A DNA stretch of 34,279 nt from positions 1 through 34,279 of the IMG/VR virus record IMGVR_UViG_3300048104_000031, one strand, 5' to 3'. Below are positions 9,692 to 17,194 of this stretch, one piece after another. The position numbers were made by a program, and so were the translations under genes. The notes under the pieces are model-generated. The model was not told the DNA's origin. It did no database searches and worked only from the letters and a program-made list of their open reading frames with translations. The first letter of the stretch is position 1, and each line of letters begins with the position of its first letter. The DNA comes from a virus.

Positions 9692-12589
9692 ATGGCTGAT
9701 AGATTACAATCTTATGCAGCATGGTTAGTTGATAATGAAGATAAGAAAGGCACTCAAGAGTTTGATACTGTAGCAAATGCTTATCGTTATCTTAGGGCAG
9801 AGCCAGAACGTCAACAGTTAGAGGTAGAGTTTGAGCAAGCAGAACTAGAGAGAGACGCTGCTGCTTACCGTCTAGAGGCAGCAGAAGACACTGCACTTGA
9901 AAACTTAGCAGAAGGAATACAAGAATTTTCTTCTGCTGGTGTAGGCGCTGCTGTGGATGTTGTGGATGCTTTTACTTCTATAGGTCGTGTTCCTTATGGA
10001 GCAATGACAGGGCAACGTGTTCCCGGACTTAGAGAAATGATGTCTGGTACTGCTGTTGATCTTGATAGACCTTTTATGGAGGAGCGGTCTGCTGCTTTGT
10101 TTGGTCCTAGACTTTCTGGTACTTTAGCTACACTTGGAGGAGCAGGTGCTGTTCAGGTAGCTCGTGATCCTGCAAAGTTATCTTCTGCTATTAAAGACAT
10201 TGCTGGCTTAGGGATGACAAAAGCCCCTGAAGCTGTAGCGGCTACTGCATTAGGTGTAGCGGCTCAAGAGTCTAAAACAATAGGTAAGGTAGCTAACGAC
10301 ATTCAAGAAATGACTGAGACTTACCGTCCTCAGATAGAAGTACGGTCTCGTACTATTGACGGAAGCGGTGGTCCAGTTAAGCGTGTTGAGATGGGCTGGG
10401 AGTACGGCGGTCTACGTGCTACTGGTAATGCAAAGGATGGTTACGACATACCCGGTATTGGTAAGGTAGATAAAAAAGCAGACATTAAACCTGCTATTGA
10501 TGATCAGTTTATTACCTTTCAAAAAGCCAGGGAGCAGATGCAGGTTGAGTATAACTTACGTAAACAGTTAGAGAAGTCGGACGACTTTACTGAGCTTCGT
10601 AGTATGACTGGGGAACCTACTCGTCTTACTTTTACGGCAGGAAGAGATGCATCAAAATTAGATGTCTACGCAGATACGTATTCAAGTCTTACAACCAGAG
10701 TATTTGATACAGCAGAAGACGCTCTTTATTACAAAGTAAGCCCTGAGATGGCCGGTTTAACTAGTATTGCTACTCAAGCATCAAGCACTAAAATGAATAG
10801 AGCTTATGATGAGTTTCTTATTCCTGTAGTTCCTGTTATTCAACTGTGGCGTAATAACACTGAAGCCGCTAAAGCTATGTTGGACTATGCAAGAGGATTA
10901 AAAGGTAACTCCCGCCCTGAGTTTTTTAAAAGACTTTCTAATGCAGGTGTTAACCAACAAGAGATACAAGCAGTTAACAAATATCTTGACTTCAGGTCTA
11001 GTCTTTTTAAGGAGCAAAGGTTTAACGTAGGAGAAGAAGTATCTGTAGGTGCAGAGCGTTTACACATACAAATGCAGCCTGTTAAAGAGTTAGAACCTCA
11101 CGCCGCAAAAAAGAATTATCTAGAAATTCAACAAGATCAATCACGTCGTGCTTTAAGCAACAGAAAAGAAGCCACAGATGAGATGATATCGGAGTATCAA
11201 AATCCTTTTCTTACTGACTTTAAACTTTTAAATCAGAACGACCTCCTCAATGAGCTAGCTAAAAGAATGGACGTAGGATCTCTTGGTGTTAAAAACCCTA
11301 CAGGCCGAGAAGCGTTCCAAGCTGTTGCTCGTCGTCTGGCTGAGGATCTTCCTGATAATGTAGCTACACGTGGATCTAGAATAGTAGAAGATATGATTAT
11401 TGGTTCTCAACAACACGCTCCTGCTTTTGCACAGTTGTTATCTACATTATCCTACGGCGGAACTTTAATGTCTTTTAAGTCTGCTGTTCTTAACCTTCAC
11501 GATGTCTTTGTATCTCCTATGCTTAACGGAGTAAGCGCTACTATTCGTGGTACTAAACGTGCATTTGACCGTAAACAAAAGAGCTTTGTAGATCCTGAAT
11601 TAACAGGTATCAACAGGCAAACTCAAGGAGAATTTGCTGGTAAGTTAGTAGACGAACTAGGAAGCATGGCTGATGACCCTTCTATTATTAAAGGATTTAA
11701 TCAAAAAGCCGCTAAGGGTCTTGAGAAGGGTATGAAGTGGACGCTGTTTAGCGGGATGGATCGTATAGGTAAACGTGCCGTTATGAATAGTGTTATCGAA
11801 AACGGCTATGACTTAGCTAAAGCAGGTAAGTTTAACGAAAAGTGGGGACGTTACTTTTCAGAGTCAGATAGGTTTACTATTATTAACGCTTTTCGTAAGC
11901 ACGGTAGAAACCTAGAGGCTATGTCAGAAAAAGAACTAAAGTTAATGTCTGAGCTTGCTTATGGTGGATTAGGACAGCAACAATTAACGTCCGTAGCGGG
12001 TCGTCCTTTAGCGTGGTCAACTAATCCAAAACTTCGTCCTTTATATACGTTAATGGGTTTTGCTATTGTTCAGCGATCTTTGTTGCGTAAGAAAGTAATT
12101 GATGAGATCAAAGCAGGTAATACAGATGAAGCAGCTAAGAATGCAGCCTTGTACATAGCCAGTGCAGGGGTAGGTTATTCTGTTCTTGATGAGGCAAGAG
12201 ACTTTATTTTTTCTGGAGGGGAAGACGAAGTAACTGGAGGGGAGCTGTTATTCAAGGCACTAGTAGATCAACCTCTTTCTGTTCTTACTTTGAACAAAGC
12301 ACCTACATCACAGTTTCAGTTTAATAGAATGACAGGCACCCCGTGGGAGTGGGCGGTAACTTCTATTGCACCGGCTGGTGGCTTAATAGAGCAAGGAACA
12401 TCTGCTGGTATGGACTTGTTAATTAAAGCGCCTATATCAATAGCCAGAGGAAAAGATCCTGCTAAGGATGTCGAAAGGGCATGGAAACATATCATGCAGA
12501 TACCTGCTCTTGATAACTCAATAGGGACTGCAATGGCACTGATGGGCAGTCCTAGCGGAACGACTACTGTTACTAGGAAAGAGGATTAA
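9692..12589 (+). CDS. Large internal virion (DNA ejection) protein
   Basis: 965 residues, start ATG 9692 one base after the preceding stop codon. The N-terminus (LQSYAAWLVDNEDKKGTQEF) is followed by an acidic coiled coil, a hydrophobic small-residue patch near 80-115 and another near 175-190, and long mixed helical regions. It is last in the rightward structural block, where T7 carries gp16. I searched by eye for a lysozyme or transglycosylase motif (E...S..G) near the N-terminus and found none that is convincing, so peptidoglycan cleavage is not claimed. Probably ejected into the host envelope with the genome. Confidence 0.65.
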   Translation: MADRLQSYAAWLVDNEDKKGTQEFDTVANAYRYLRAEPERQQLEVEFEQAELERDAAAYRLEAAEDTALENLAEGIQEFSSAGVGAAVDVVDAFTSIGRVPYGAMTGQRVPGLREMMSGTAVDLDRPFMEERSAALFGPRLSGTLATLGGAGAVQVARDPAKLSSAIKDIAGLGMTKAPEAVAATALGVAAQESKTIGKVANDIQEMTETYRPQIEVRSRTIDGSGGPVKRVEMGWEYGGLRATGNAKDGYDIPGIGKVDKKADIKPAIDDQFITFQKAREQMQVEYNLRKQLEKSDDFTELRSMTGEPTRLTFTAGRDASKLDVYADTYSSLTTRVFDTAEDALYYKVSPEMAGLTSIATQASSTKMNRAYDEFLIPVVPVIQLWRNNTEAAKAMLDYARGLKGNSRPEFFKRLSNAGVNQQEIQAVNKYLDFRSSLFKEQRFNVGEEVSVGAERLHIQMQPVKELEPHAAKKNYLEIQQDQSRRALSNRKEATDEMISEYQNPFLTDFKLLNQNDLLNELAKRMDVGSLGVKNPTGREAFQAVARRLAEDLPDNVATRGSRIVEDMIIGSQQHAPAFAQLLSTLSYGGTLMSFKSAVLNLHDVFVSPMLNGVSATIRGTKRAFDRKQKSFVDPELTGINRQTQGEFAGKLVDELGSMADDPSIIKGFNQKAAKGLEKGMKWTLFSGMDRIGKRAVMNSVIENGYDLAKAGKFNEKWGRYFSESDRFTIINAFRKHGRNLEAMSEKELKLMSELAYGGLGQQQLTSVAGRPLAWSTNPKLRPLYTLMGFAIVQRSLLRKKVIDEIKAGNTDEAAKNAALYIASAGVGYSVLDEARDFIFSGGEDEVTGGELLFKALVDQPLSVLTLNKAPTSQFQFNRMTGTPWEWAVTSIAPAGGLIEQGTSAGMDLLIKAPISIARGKDPAKDVERAWKHIMQIPALDNSIGTAMALMGSPSGTTTVTRKED

Positions 12590-12607
12590 AAAGGGGCCGA
12601 AGCCCCT
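12590..12607 (-). terminator. Rho-independent terminator of the leftward early operon
   Basis: Read on the minus strand the sequence is AGGGGC-TTCG-GCCCCT followed by TTTTT: a 6-bp GC stem with a stable TTCG tetraloop and a U tract, 7 bases beyond the RNR stop. On the plus strand the same hairpin is followed by ATAAAG, so it should work poorly on the convergent structural transcript ending at 12589. Confidence 0.85.
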
Positions 12608-12613
12608 ATAAAG

Positions 12614-14485
12614 TTACAGCTCACAGTTATTGCCGGTGCAGGCTAACTGCTGAGACCCTTCCGTCATGTCAGAGTTCTCAGAGATGTTCCAATCAATCGT
12701 CTCTGGGAATTCCTCCTTCAGCTTCTCATAGGTCTCTACGTCGATGGGTTCATAAGGAGCCTGTTGGTATGTGTGTTCGGAATAAGGCAGAAAACTAACA
12801 CCGCTTATCTTATCGAACTTGTTATACAACCACTGGCCTACCTCAAGGAACTCATCATCACGATAGTAACACGTCATTGATGGTTTATGTTCACACCAGT
12901 AGTCCTGATATATCTCCCATAGTTCTAACTGCTCCATAGCACCCATCTCAGAGGCCACCACAGCCCCGTCAGGAGACTTTATAGGGAAGGAGAATACCTT
13001 GGTAGAGGGTGACATTACATCGTCTTCTACGGGGATTCCTGCTTCTTCAAGGACGGAGCACAAAGGGTCTCTCGCGTCTGCTCGTACTCTTCTAATGTAC
13101 TGATCCGCATATCGAGGGTGTATCCCGCTAGCAGAATCAACCAGTTGAGACACAGTACCGCTAGGCTTAACGGCGGTAATAGCAGTAGAAATATTAATAG
13201 CCAGTCTGTCAGCCCATGATTTATTCGTAGCGATAGCTTCTTCACGTAACTCAGTAAGCCATGTTTTAAGTACACCTTTATCCTTCCTTCCCGACAGTGT
13301 CGGATGATCCATGATCCCTGTTAATGATACTCCTAGTAATGCTTCTTCCTCTGTATTCTTCTGCCATACCTTACGTAGGTAACGGAAGTCAGTTAGGGTA
13401 GCCTGTAGAGTTCCAAGGATAGCCGCAGTACGTACTTTTCGTTTGAGGTCTGAGAGCGTATCTGTTGACCTGACAACAACCTCTGATAGATTGCAGAATT
13501 GGTTAGGCCGTAAGATGATTTCGCTACATGGATTAGTTCCAAAATCATAGGTAGCATCTCGTCGGTCGTTCTTTGCAGCTTGCTTTTGACTTGCAACTCT
13601 AGAGAACATACCTCGCTCTCCTGAACGGGACTCGTATAAACTTTTCCACTCATTTAAAAATGCCTCGAAGTCTGGCTTCTCTGTATAGCAAGCACTGTTG
13701 TTTGCTAGTCCGCGTTGAGGATTGTCGTTCCACCACTGGCCTGACTTGCATCTTCGGAGTCTATCGTCAGTGAGGTTAGACAGACTGATGAGAGCGGACC
13801 TGCGTACACCCCCGACGACGACGATCTGTGCAATCTTACAGCAGAGATCATGACATTCGATGGAGCTAAGTTTACGTCCAGCAGCCTCCCGAAAGACGCT
13901 GACTGTGAAGTTGAACAGATCGACAAGAGGCTCTGGACCAGATGCTCTACCTCCGAAGGTCTTAAGGGATGCCCCTGCAAGTCGTACTCCAGACACGTCC
14001 CATTTTGGAAGTTGGCCTGAATACAACAAGCTAATAAGTTCCCTGTAAGCTTTAGCCCATCCAATTTTGCTGTCGGCGACATGTATAACGGTATCGGTAT
14101 CATGGAATTCCTCTGCTACTTCAGGTAGCTTGCTAACGTACTGACGTTCAACGCTGTAGCCTACTCCAGTTCCGCACATAAGTACGTACATCATCTCGTC
14201 AAACGCTTTAGGGTGGTCAATAGGTAGGTAGCTACAGTTGAAACCAGCTACGTTGTCACGGTCAAGAGCCTCACCAGCAGTCATCAATGCTCTCATGCTA
14301 GGCATAACATCCATGTCGTGAATGTCTTTGAAGATACCGTTAGCTTCTTCGAGTGTTAGCTTGCCTTTCTCAATCCAGAAGTTTAGGTATCGGTCGATTG
14401 TTTCTTCCCAAGTCTCACGGCGTTGTTGCTCTGGTAGGTAGCGAGCGTAGCGGGACTTGTGTATGTACTGCTGATATGCATCCAT
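12614..14485 (-). CDS. nrdJ: Class II (adenosylcobalamin-dependent) ribonucleoside triphosphate reductase
   Basis: 623 residues; makes deoxyribonucleotides using coenzyme B12. The ATG at 14485 overlaps the upstream stop (TGATG), with AAGGAAA upstream. All cysteines of the Lactobacillus leichmannii enzyme have counterparts: Cys84 (GFNCSY) and Cys331 (FCNL) as the reducing pair, Cys320 in NPCSE as the thiyl-radical residue with Glu322 two on, and the C-terminal Cys616-x4-Cys621 relay pair (CTGNNC). The spacing Cys320 to Cys331 equals the known 408 to 419. KPSGTVSQ is the substrate phosphate loop. The protein is shorter than the 739-residue model, mainly between Cys84 and Cys320. Last gene of the early operon, just before the terminator. 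Assignment is firm. Confidence 0.95.
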   Translation of the reverse strand: MDAYQQYIHKSRYARYLPEQQRRETWEETIDRYLNFWIEKGKLTLEEANGIFKDIHDMDVMPSMRALMTAGEALDRDNVAGFNCSYLPIDHPKAFDEMMYVLMCGTGVGYSVERQYVSKLPEVAEEFHDTDTVIHVADSKIGWAKAYRELISLLYSGQLPKWDVSGVRLAGASLKTFGGRASGPEPLVDLFNFTVSVFREAAGRKLSSIECHDLCCKIAQIVVVGGVRRSALISLSNLTDDRLRRCKSGQWWNDNPQRGLANNSACYTEKPDFEAFLNEWKSLYESRSGERGMFSRVASQKQAAKNDRRDATYDFGTNPCSEIILRPNQFCNLSEVVVRSTDTLSDLKRKVRTAAILGTLQATLTDFRYLRKVWQKNTEEEALLGVSLTGIMDHPTLSGRKDKGVLKTWLTELREEAIATNKSWADRLAINISTAITAVKPSGTVSQLVDSASGIHPRYADQYIRRVRADARDPLCSVLEEAGIPVEDDVMSPSTKVFSFPIKSPDGAVVASEMGAMEQLELWEIYQDYWCEHKPSMTCYYRDDEFLEVGQWLYNKFDKISGVSFLPYSEHTYQQAPYEPIDVETYEKLKEEFPETIDWNISENSDMTEGSQQLACTGNNCEL

Positions 14486-14748
14486 CAATTCATTTCCTTA
14501 ATTAGTCGTTCAATATACCACTTACACTTACGTAAGTCCTCAACAGGTTTCCCTTTGTAGTCATATCGCCATAAGTATTTAAGAGCATTGCCCTTAAGAT
14601 AACCATTAAACTCATGCTCTGGCATAGATGCTTTGATTGCTTCGATAGCTTCTATCGTACCTTTGTTGTAATGATCGGGCTTAGTCACAGGATCAGGTAC
14701 TTCCCTAAGCTTGTCCCATTCAGCAGGAGTTATATTGTCAATACTCAT
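14485..14748 (-). CDS. DUF3310 protein (T7 gp1.7 nucleotide kinase-related)
   Basis: 87 residues. The segment DHYNKGTIEAIEAI, then YLKGNALKYLWRYDYKG and DLRKCKWYIERLI, is the typical DUF3310 signature: HY-x-GxIE, then NAxKYlwRy-xKG, then DLxKAxwYi. In T7, gp1.7 carries this domain and acts as an unusual nucleotide kinase. Here only the domain itself is present, so kinase activity is uncertain. It lies between the phosphoesterase/49-residue pair and the RNR gene, overlapping both neighbours (ATGA before, TGATG after), which suits a role in nucleotide metabolism. Confidence 0.85.
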   Translation of the reverse strand: MSIDNITPAEWDKLREVPDPVTKPDHYNKGTIEAIEAIKASMPEHEFNGYLKGNALKYLWRYDYKGKPVEDLRKCKWYIERLIKEMN

Positions 14749-14894
14749 TCCATCTCCTTAAACTTGTAGACTTTCTCTAGCACTCTATCAGCAAACTTTT
14801 CTACTAAATCTTCTGCTGTGATTTCAAGTGCCTCCATGATTGTTACCTCATCATAATGTTCGGCAACGTGTTCTAACAGCTCGTCGAACGTCAT
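14745..14894 (-). CDS. 49-residue acidic protein, unknown
   Basis: A short gene: ATG 14894 overlaps the phosphoesterase stop as ATGA, and its TGA overlaps the DUF3310 start as ATGA. It begins MTFDELLEHVAEHYDEVTIM and continues EALEITAEDLVEKFADRVLEKV, which looks like two or three amphipathic helices. Its reality rests on the perfect double ATGA coupling on both sides and on full use of the gap that would otherwise be left in a compact operon. I recall similar small proteins beside DUF3310 genes in other aquatic phages. Function unknown. Confidence 0.8.
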   Translation of the reverse strand: MTFDELLEHVAEHYDEVTIMEALEITAEDLVEKFADRVLEKVYKFKEME

Positions 14895-15649
14895 CCATAC
14901 TTTCTCCTGAGATAGTTAATACTAATAGGTAGCTCATCGAACGATCCGTTGTTTACTTCATTGAGCATCCAGATACCTGACCAGCTTCCATTCGTTTGAG
15001 GGTTTAGATAATCTTCAGAATGAGTATAAAAAATGCCAGCAAACAAACCAGTGATACTATTTCCATCTGCTTTTCTTGCATAAGCTATGTCTCTATCTTG
15101 AACGTGTCCCATTATACAGGACATAAACTTCTTCTGTAGCATTAACTTTGCAGAAGAAACAGGACGACCCATAACACCGCTAGTAAAGTAGTGGCAATAG
15201 GCTACTCCGTCAATGATGATGGGCTGTAAGAACGGAACAACTTCCCAGCTACCTAAGTGAAAGTCCTTGTAAGACATAAGACCTTCTAGCTTAGAGTCAG
15301 ACTCGATAGCACGTTCTATCCTGTGCTCGTGGTTGCCTAGCAAGAACACCATTCGAGGCTTCCACAGTCGTCGCTTGCCCTGTCGTAGGCGTCTACGCTC
15401 TGCCTCTATTGGCTCTAGGAACCTAGCCATTGCTTCGTTACCTGCCTCGATGTCGTTGACATAACGTCTACCCTCGAACGACTTCTTACCTACGTCATAG
15501 CTACTAAGACTTGGCATGTCCCAGTGATCCCCCAGATGGATGATAACGTCAGGTTTAGTTGCTGCCGCGTAGCGTCCTGCCCAGTACATGTGGTCGAAGT
15601 TACTGTCAGGTTTTACTTGTGTGTCTGGTATTACTAGATGCCTAGTCAT
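14891..15649 (-). CDS. Calcineurin-like metallophosphoesterase
   Basis: 252 residues from ATG 15649, which overlaps the endonuclease stop (ATGA). An in-frame ATG 36 bases earlier lies inside the upstream gene. Metal-site motifs of the family are present in order: PDTQ (Asp9), HLGDHWD (Asp41, His42), LLGNHEHR (Asn106-His107-Glu108), then GHVQ-type and FYTHSE histidines. The family hydrolyses phosphodiesters or phosphomonoesters with two metal ions. In phages such genes in replication operons are sometimes nucleases or nucleotide phosphatases. Its substrate here cannot be read from sequence. The placement beside endonuclease I suggests DNA processing. Confidence 0.85.
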   Translation of the reverse strand: MTRHLVIPDTQVKPDSNFDHMYWAGRYAAATKPDVIIHLGDHWDMPSLSSYDVGKKSFEGRRYVNDIEAGNEAMARFLEPIEAERRRLRQGKRRLWKPRMVFLLGNHEHRIERAIESDSKLEGLMSYKDFHLGSWEVVPFLQPIIIDGVAYCHYFTSGVMGRPVSSAKLMLQKKFMSCIMGHVQDRDIAYARKADGNSITGLFAGIFYTHSEDYLNPQTNGSWSGIWMLNEVNNGSFDELPISINYLRRKYG

Positions 15650-16020
15650 AGCCACTCCTTGGGTAAGGTACTTGGTGTGTACCAATCAAACCCGTTCTTG
15701 TCTGCCCAGTCTCTCATACGGTAACGAGTACCATCTTTACGTCGTCTTGATCCCGGCATTGGTGTATTAGGATTCTGAAATATAAACACAAGATCTTCAT
15801 ATTTACCTAGTGCCTTACGTACTTCTACGTACTTACGCGCTTCTTCTCTAGTTCTGAATCTGCCTTTTGCTTCGATGTAAGTCATCCATCCTGCGTTGTT
15901 GTAACAGAAGTCAGGTTCGTACATCTTAGGTATGATGTAGCTGATCCTCTCAGCAGGATGATATGTACAACTCTTCATCTCAGCATAGAGCTTCTTCTCT
16001 AGATTACTATCAAACTTCAT
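15646..16020 (-). CDS. Endonuclease I-like Holliday junction resolvase (T7 gp3 type)
   Basis: 124 residues from ATG 16020 (MKFDSNLEKKLYAEM). The frame is open further upstream, but only inside the exonuclease gene. The PD-(D/E)xK core is clear: Asp37 in EPDF, then Glu50 and Lys52 in YIEAKGR, with an N-terminal acidic residue (Glu8 or Glu14) as the fourth ligand. The order and spacing match T7 endonuclease I (Glu20, Asp55, Glu65, Lys67). The end, TPSTLPKEWL, parallels T7's IPAEWI. The enzyme resolves branched DNA and helps degrade host DNA. It overlaps the upstream exonuclease gene by 11 bases and the phosphoesterase by 4. Confidence 0.92.
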   Translation of the reverse strand: MKFDSNLEKKLYAEMKSCTYHPAERISYIIPKMYEPDFCYNNAGWMTYIEAKGRFRTREEARKYVEVRKALGKYEDLVFIFQNPNTPMPGSRRRKDGTRYRMRDWADKNGFDWYTPSTLPKEWL

Positions 16021-16699
16021 CAGGAATCCTATACTTGTCGTCAGAAGATCTAAGCAGGTACAGAAGCTGAAGGCTTTCATAGAGTCGATCAGCGTCGAGT
16101 TCACTGTCCTCGTATAACTTAAGACATCGCTCGTACAGCTCCCTCTCTGTTGTCCAGTCTTGTAGTGCCTTCTCTGCTTTCTTTGGTCCTACTCCATGTA
16201 TACCGGGGATGTTGTCTACCCTGTCGCCCATCAAGGCTTGACGATACAGCCACTCTGTAGCAGAGCGTTCATCAACTTCCTTCATGATCTTTTTGGTGTA
16301 GTCATATATCTTTGTGGGTATCTGCAAGAAGTCTTTGTCGAGAGAACAGATAATAGATTTATGTTCTAACTCAGTAGACTTGATAGCTATGCAGTCATCG
16401 GCTTCCATGTTAACAGAGAGGTCCGCTTTCCATGCATCTAGCATGTACTCACGGAGTGCGTTCTTATGTACGGGTTTACGTACGGGACGGCTACCTTTGT
16501 AGGGTTGAGAAACAGCAACCTCATTTCTGAAGTTACTGCTTCCGGTAAGGTACAGCTTGTGGTTGTCGTAATGCTCAGACAGATCAGAGATTAGCTCAGA
16601 GATATAGTTAGCCATAGTCTGGATTGCTATTTTCTCTGGCTCCTCGTCACAGGCAAAGCCAACACGATAAACAAGCATGTCACCGTCGATGAGTATCAC
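16010..16699 (-). CDS. 5'-3' exonuclease (FEN family, T7 gp6-like)
   Basis: 229 residues. Acidic metal ligands appear in order: ILIDGD (Asp5, Asp7), MEADD (Glu99, Asp101, Asp102), SLDKD (Asp121, Asp123), and GDRVDNIPG (158-166), followed at once by the helix-3-turn-helix GIHGVGPKKAEKAL. This is the complete FEN/5' nuclease signature, without a polymerase domain. It would remove RNA primers and degrade host DNA for nucleotide recycling by the RNR encoded downstream. The ATG at 16699 overlaps the SSB stop (ATGA). Confidence 0.93.
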   Translation of the reverse strand: MILIDGDMLVYRVGFACDEEPEKIAIQTMANYISELISDLSEHYDNHKLYLTGSSNFRNEVAVSQPYKGSRPVRKPVHKNALREYMLDAWKADLSVNMEADDCIAIKSTELEHKSIICSLDKDFLQIPTKIYDYTKKIMKEVDERSATEWLYRQALMGDRVDNIPGIHGVGPKKAEKALQDWTTERELYERCLKLYEDSELDADRLYESLQLLYLLRSSDDKYRIPDEV

Positions 16700-17136
16700 A
16701 CAGCCTCCTCAAGATCAAAGTCAGGTGCATACTCTACGACGTTAGAGATAACCATACGTCGAAGTGAAGGTGAACGGCCCTTCTTCTTCATGTACTCCCA
16801 GTCATAGTAAGTAACGAGGCACTTAGCTTCTGACCCGTTAGCAACGACAACACCCATCTCAGGATCATCGTCTTCACTAGTAGGAGTACGACCTTTGATC
16901 ATTAACTCACTACCGTCTGGGTTGAATGCACGGTACTTGTTCTTAGACTTACAGGTGATGTAGTAACCACGGTCGTCACCCTTGTTGTTTACGTTGACAC
17001 CCATGTCTTCGAGTGCTGTTACTGCCTCGTCTGACAAAAGAGCTAGGTCTACTGTGTACTTATTAGCCAGCTCATTCTTGTGGGTAAGGTTAGGCCAGAA
17101 CAGTTGGCATTTAATGTTGATGTTTGCTTCGCTCAT
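16696..17136 (-). CDS. ssb: Single-stranded DNA-binding protein (T7 gp2.5-like)
   Basis: 146 residues, ATG 17136 with TGGAG upstream. The beta-rich sequence begins NINIKCQLFWPNLTHKNELANK and has repeated charged/aromatic strands (KYRAFNPDG, CLVTYYDWEY), followed by an acidic tail ending FDLEEAV. This matches the OB-fold SSBs of T7-like replication modules, whose acidic C-terminus contacts polymerase and helicase. The order pol-ssb-exo-endo supports it. It is the first gene after the internal promoter at 17165-17194, so it may be made at a higher level than the polymerase. The OB fold is inferred rather than seen as a fixed motif. Confidence 0.8.
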   Translation of the reverse strand: MSEANINIKCQLFWPNLTHKNELANKYTVDLALLSDEAVTALEDMGVNVNNKGDDRGYYITCKSKNKYRAFNPDGSELMIKGRTPTSEDDDPEMGVVVANGSEAKCLVTYYDWEYMKKKGRSPSLRRMVISNVVEYAPDFDLEEAV

Positions 17137-17137
17137 A

Positions 17138-17194
17138 TTAACTCCAGTTAATTTTACAAGTAATATTATACCACACTTTTGCAGATTGTGCTAA
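17138..17194 (-). promoter_or_regulatory. Internal leftward promoter with palindrome over the SSB ribosome site
   Basis: Minus strand: -35 TTAGCA (17189-17194), 18-nt spacer, extended -10 TGGTATAAT (TATAAT at 17165-17170). The -35 overlaps the stop codon of the polymerase gene. Downstream, TTAACT-CC-AGTTAA (17138-17151) is an inverted repeat that contains the SSB Shine-Dalgarno GGAG, so a hairpin could mask it. It would drive ssb through nrdJ independently of the upstream promoter. Confidence 0.7.

Noticed and set aside
9692-12589. Transglycosylase domain in the large internal virion protein (as in T7 gp16)
   Set aside because: No convincing catalytic Glu with the surrounding SLT-type motif was visible near the N-terminus.
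12590-12607. Bidirectional terminator at the convergent junction
   Set aside because: Only the minus-strand reading has a U tract; on the plus strand the hairpin is followed by ATAAAG, so I call it for the leftward operon only.
13027-14103. Three minus-strand frames (82-132 residues) inside the reductase gene
   Set aside because: Different frame of a gene with full catalytic motifs; no supporting starts.
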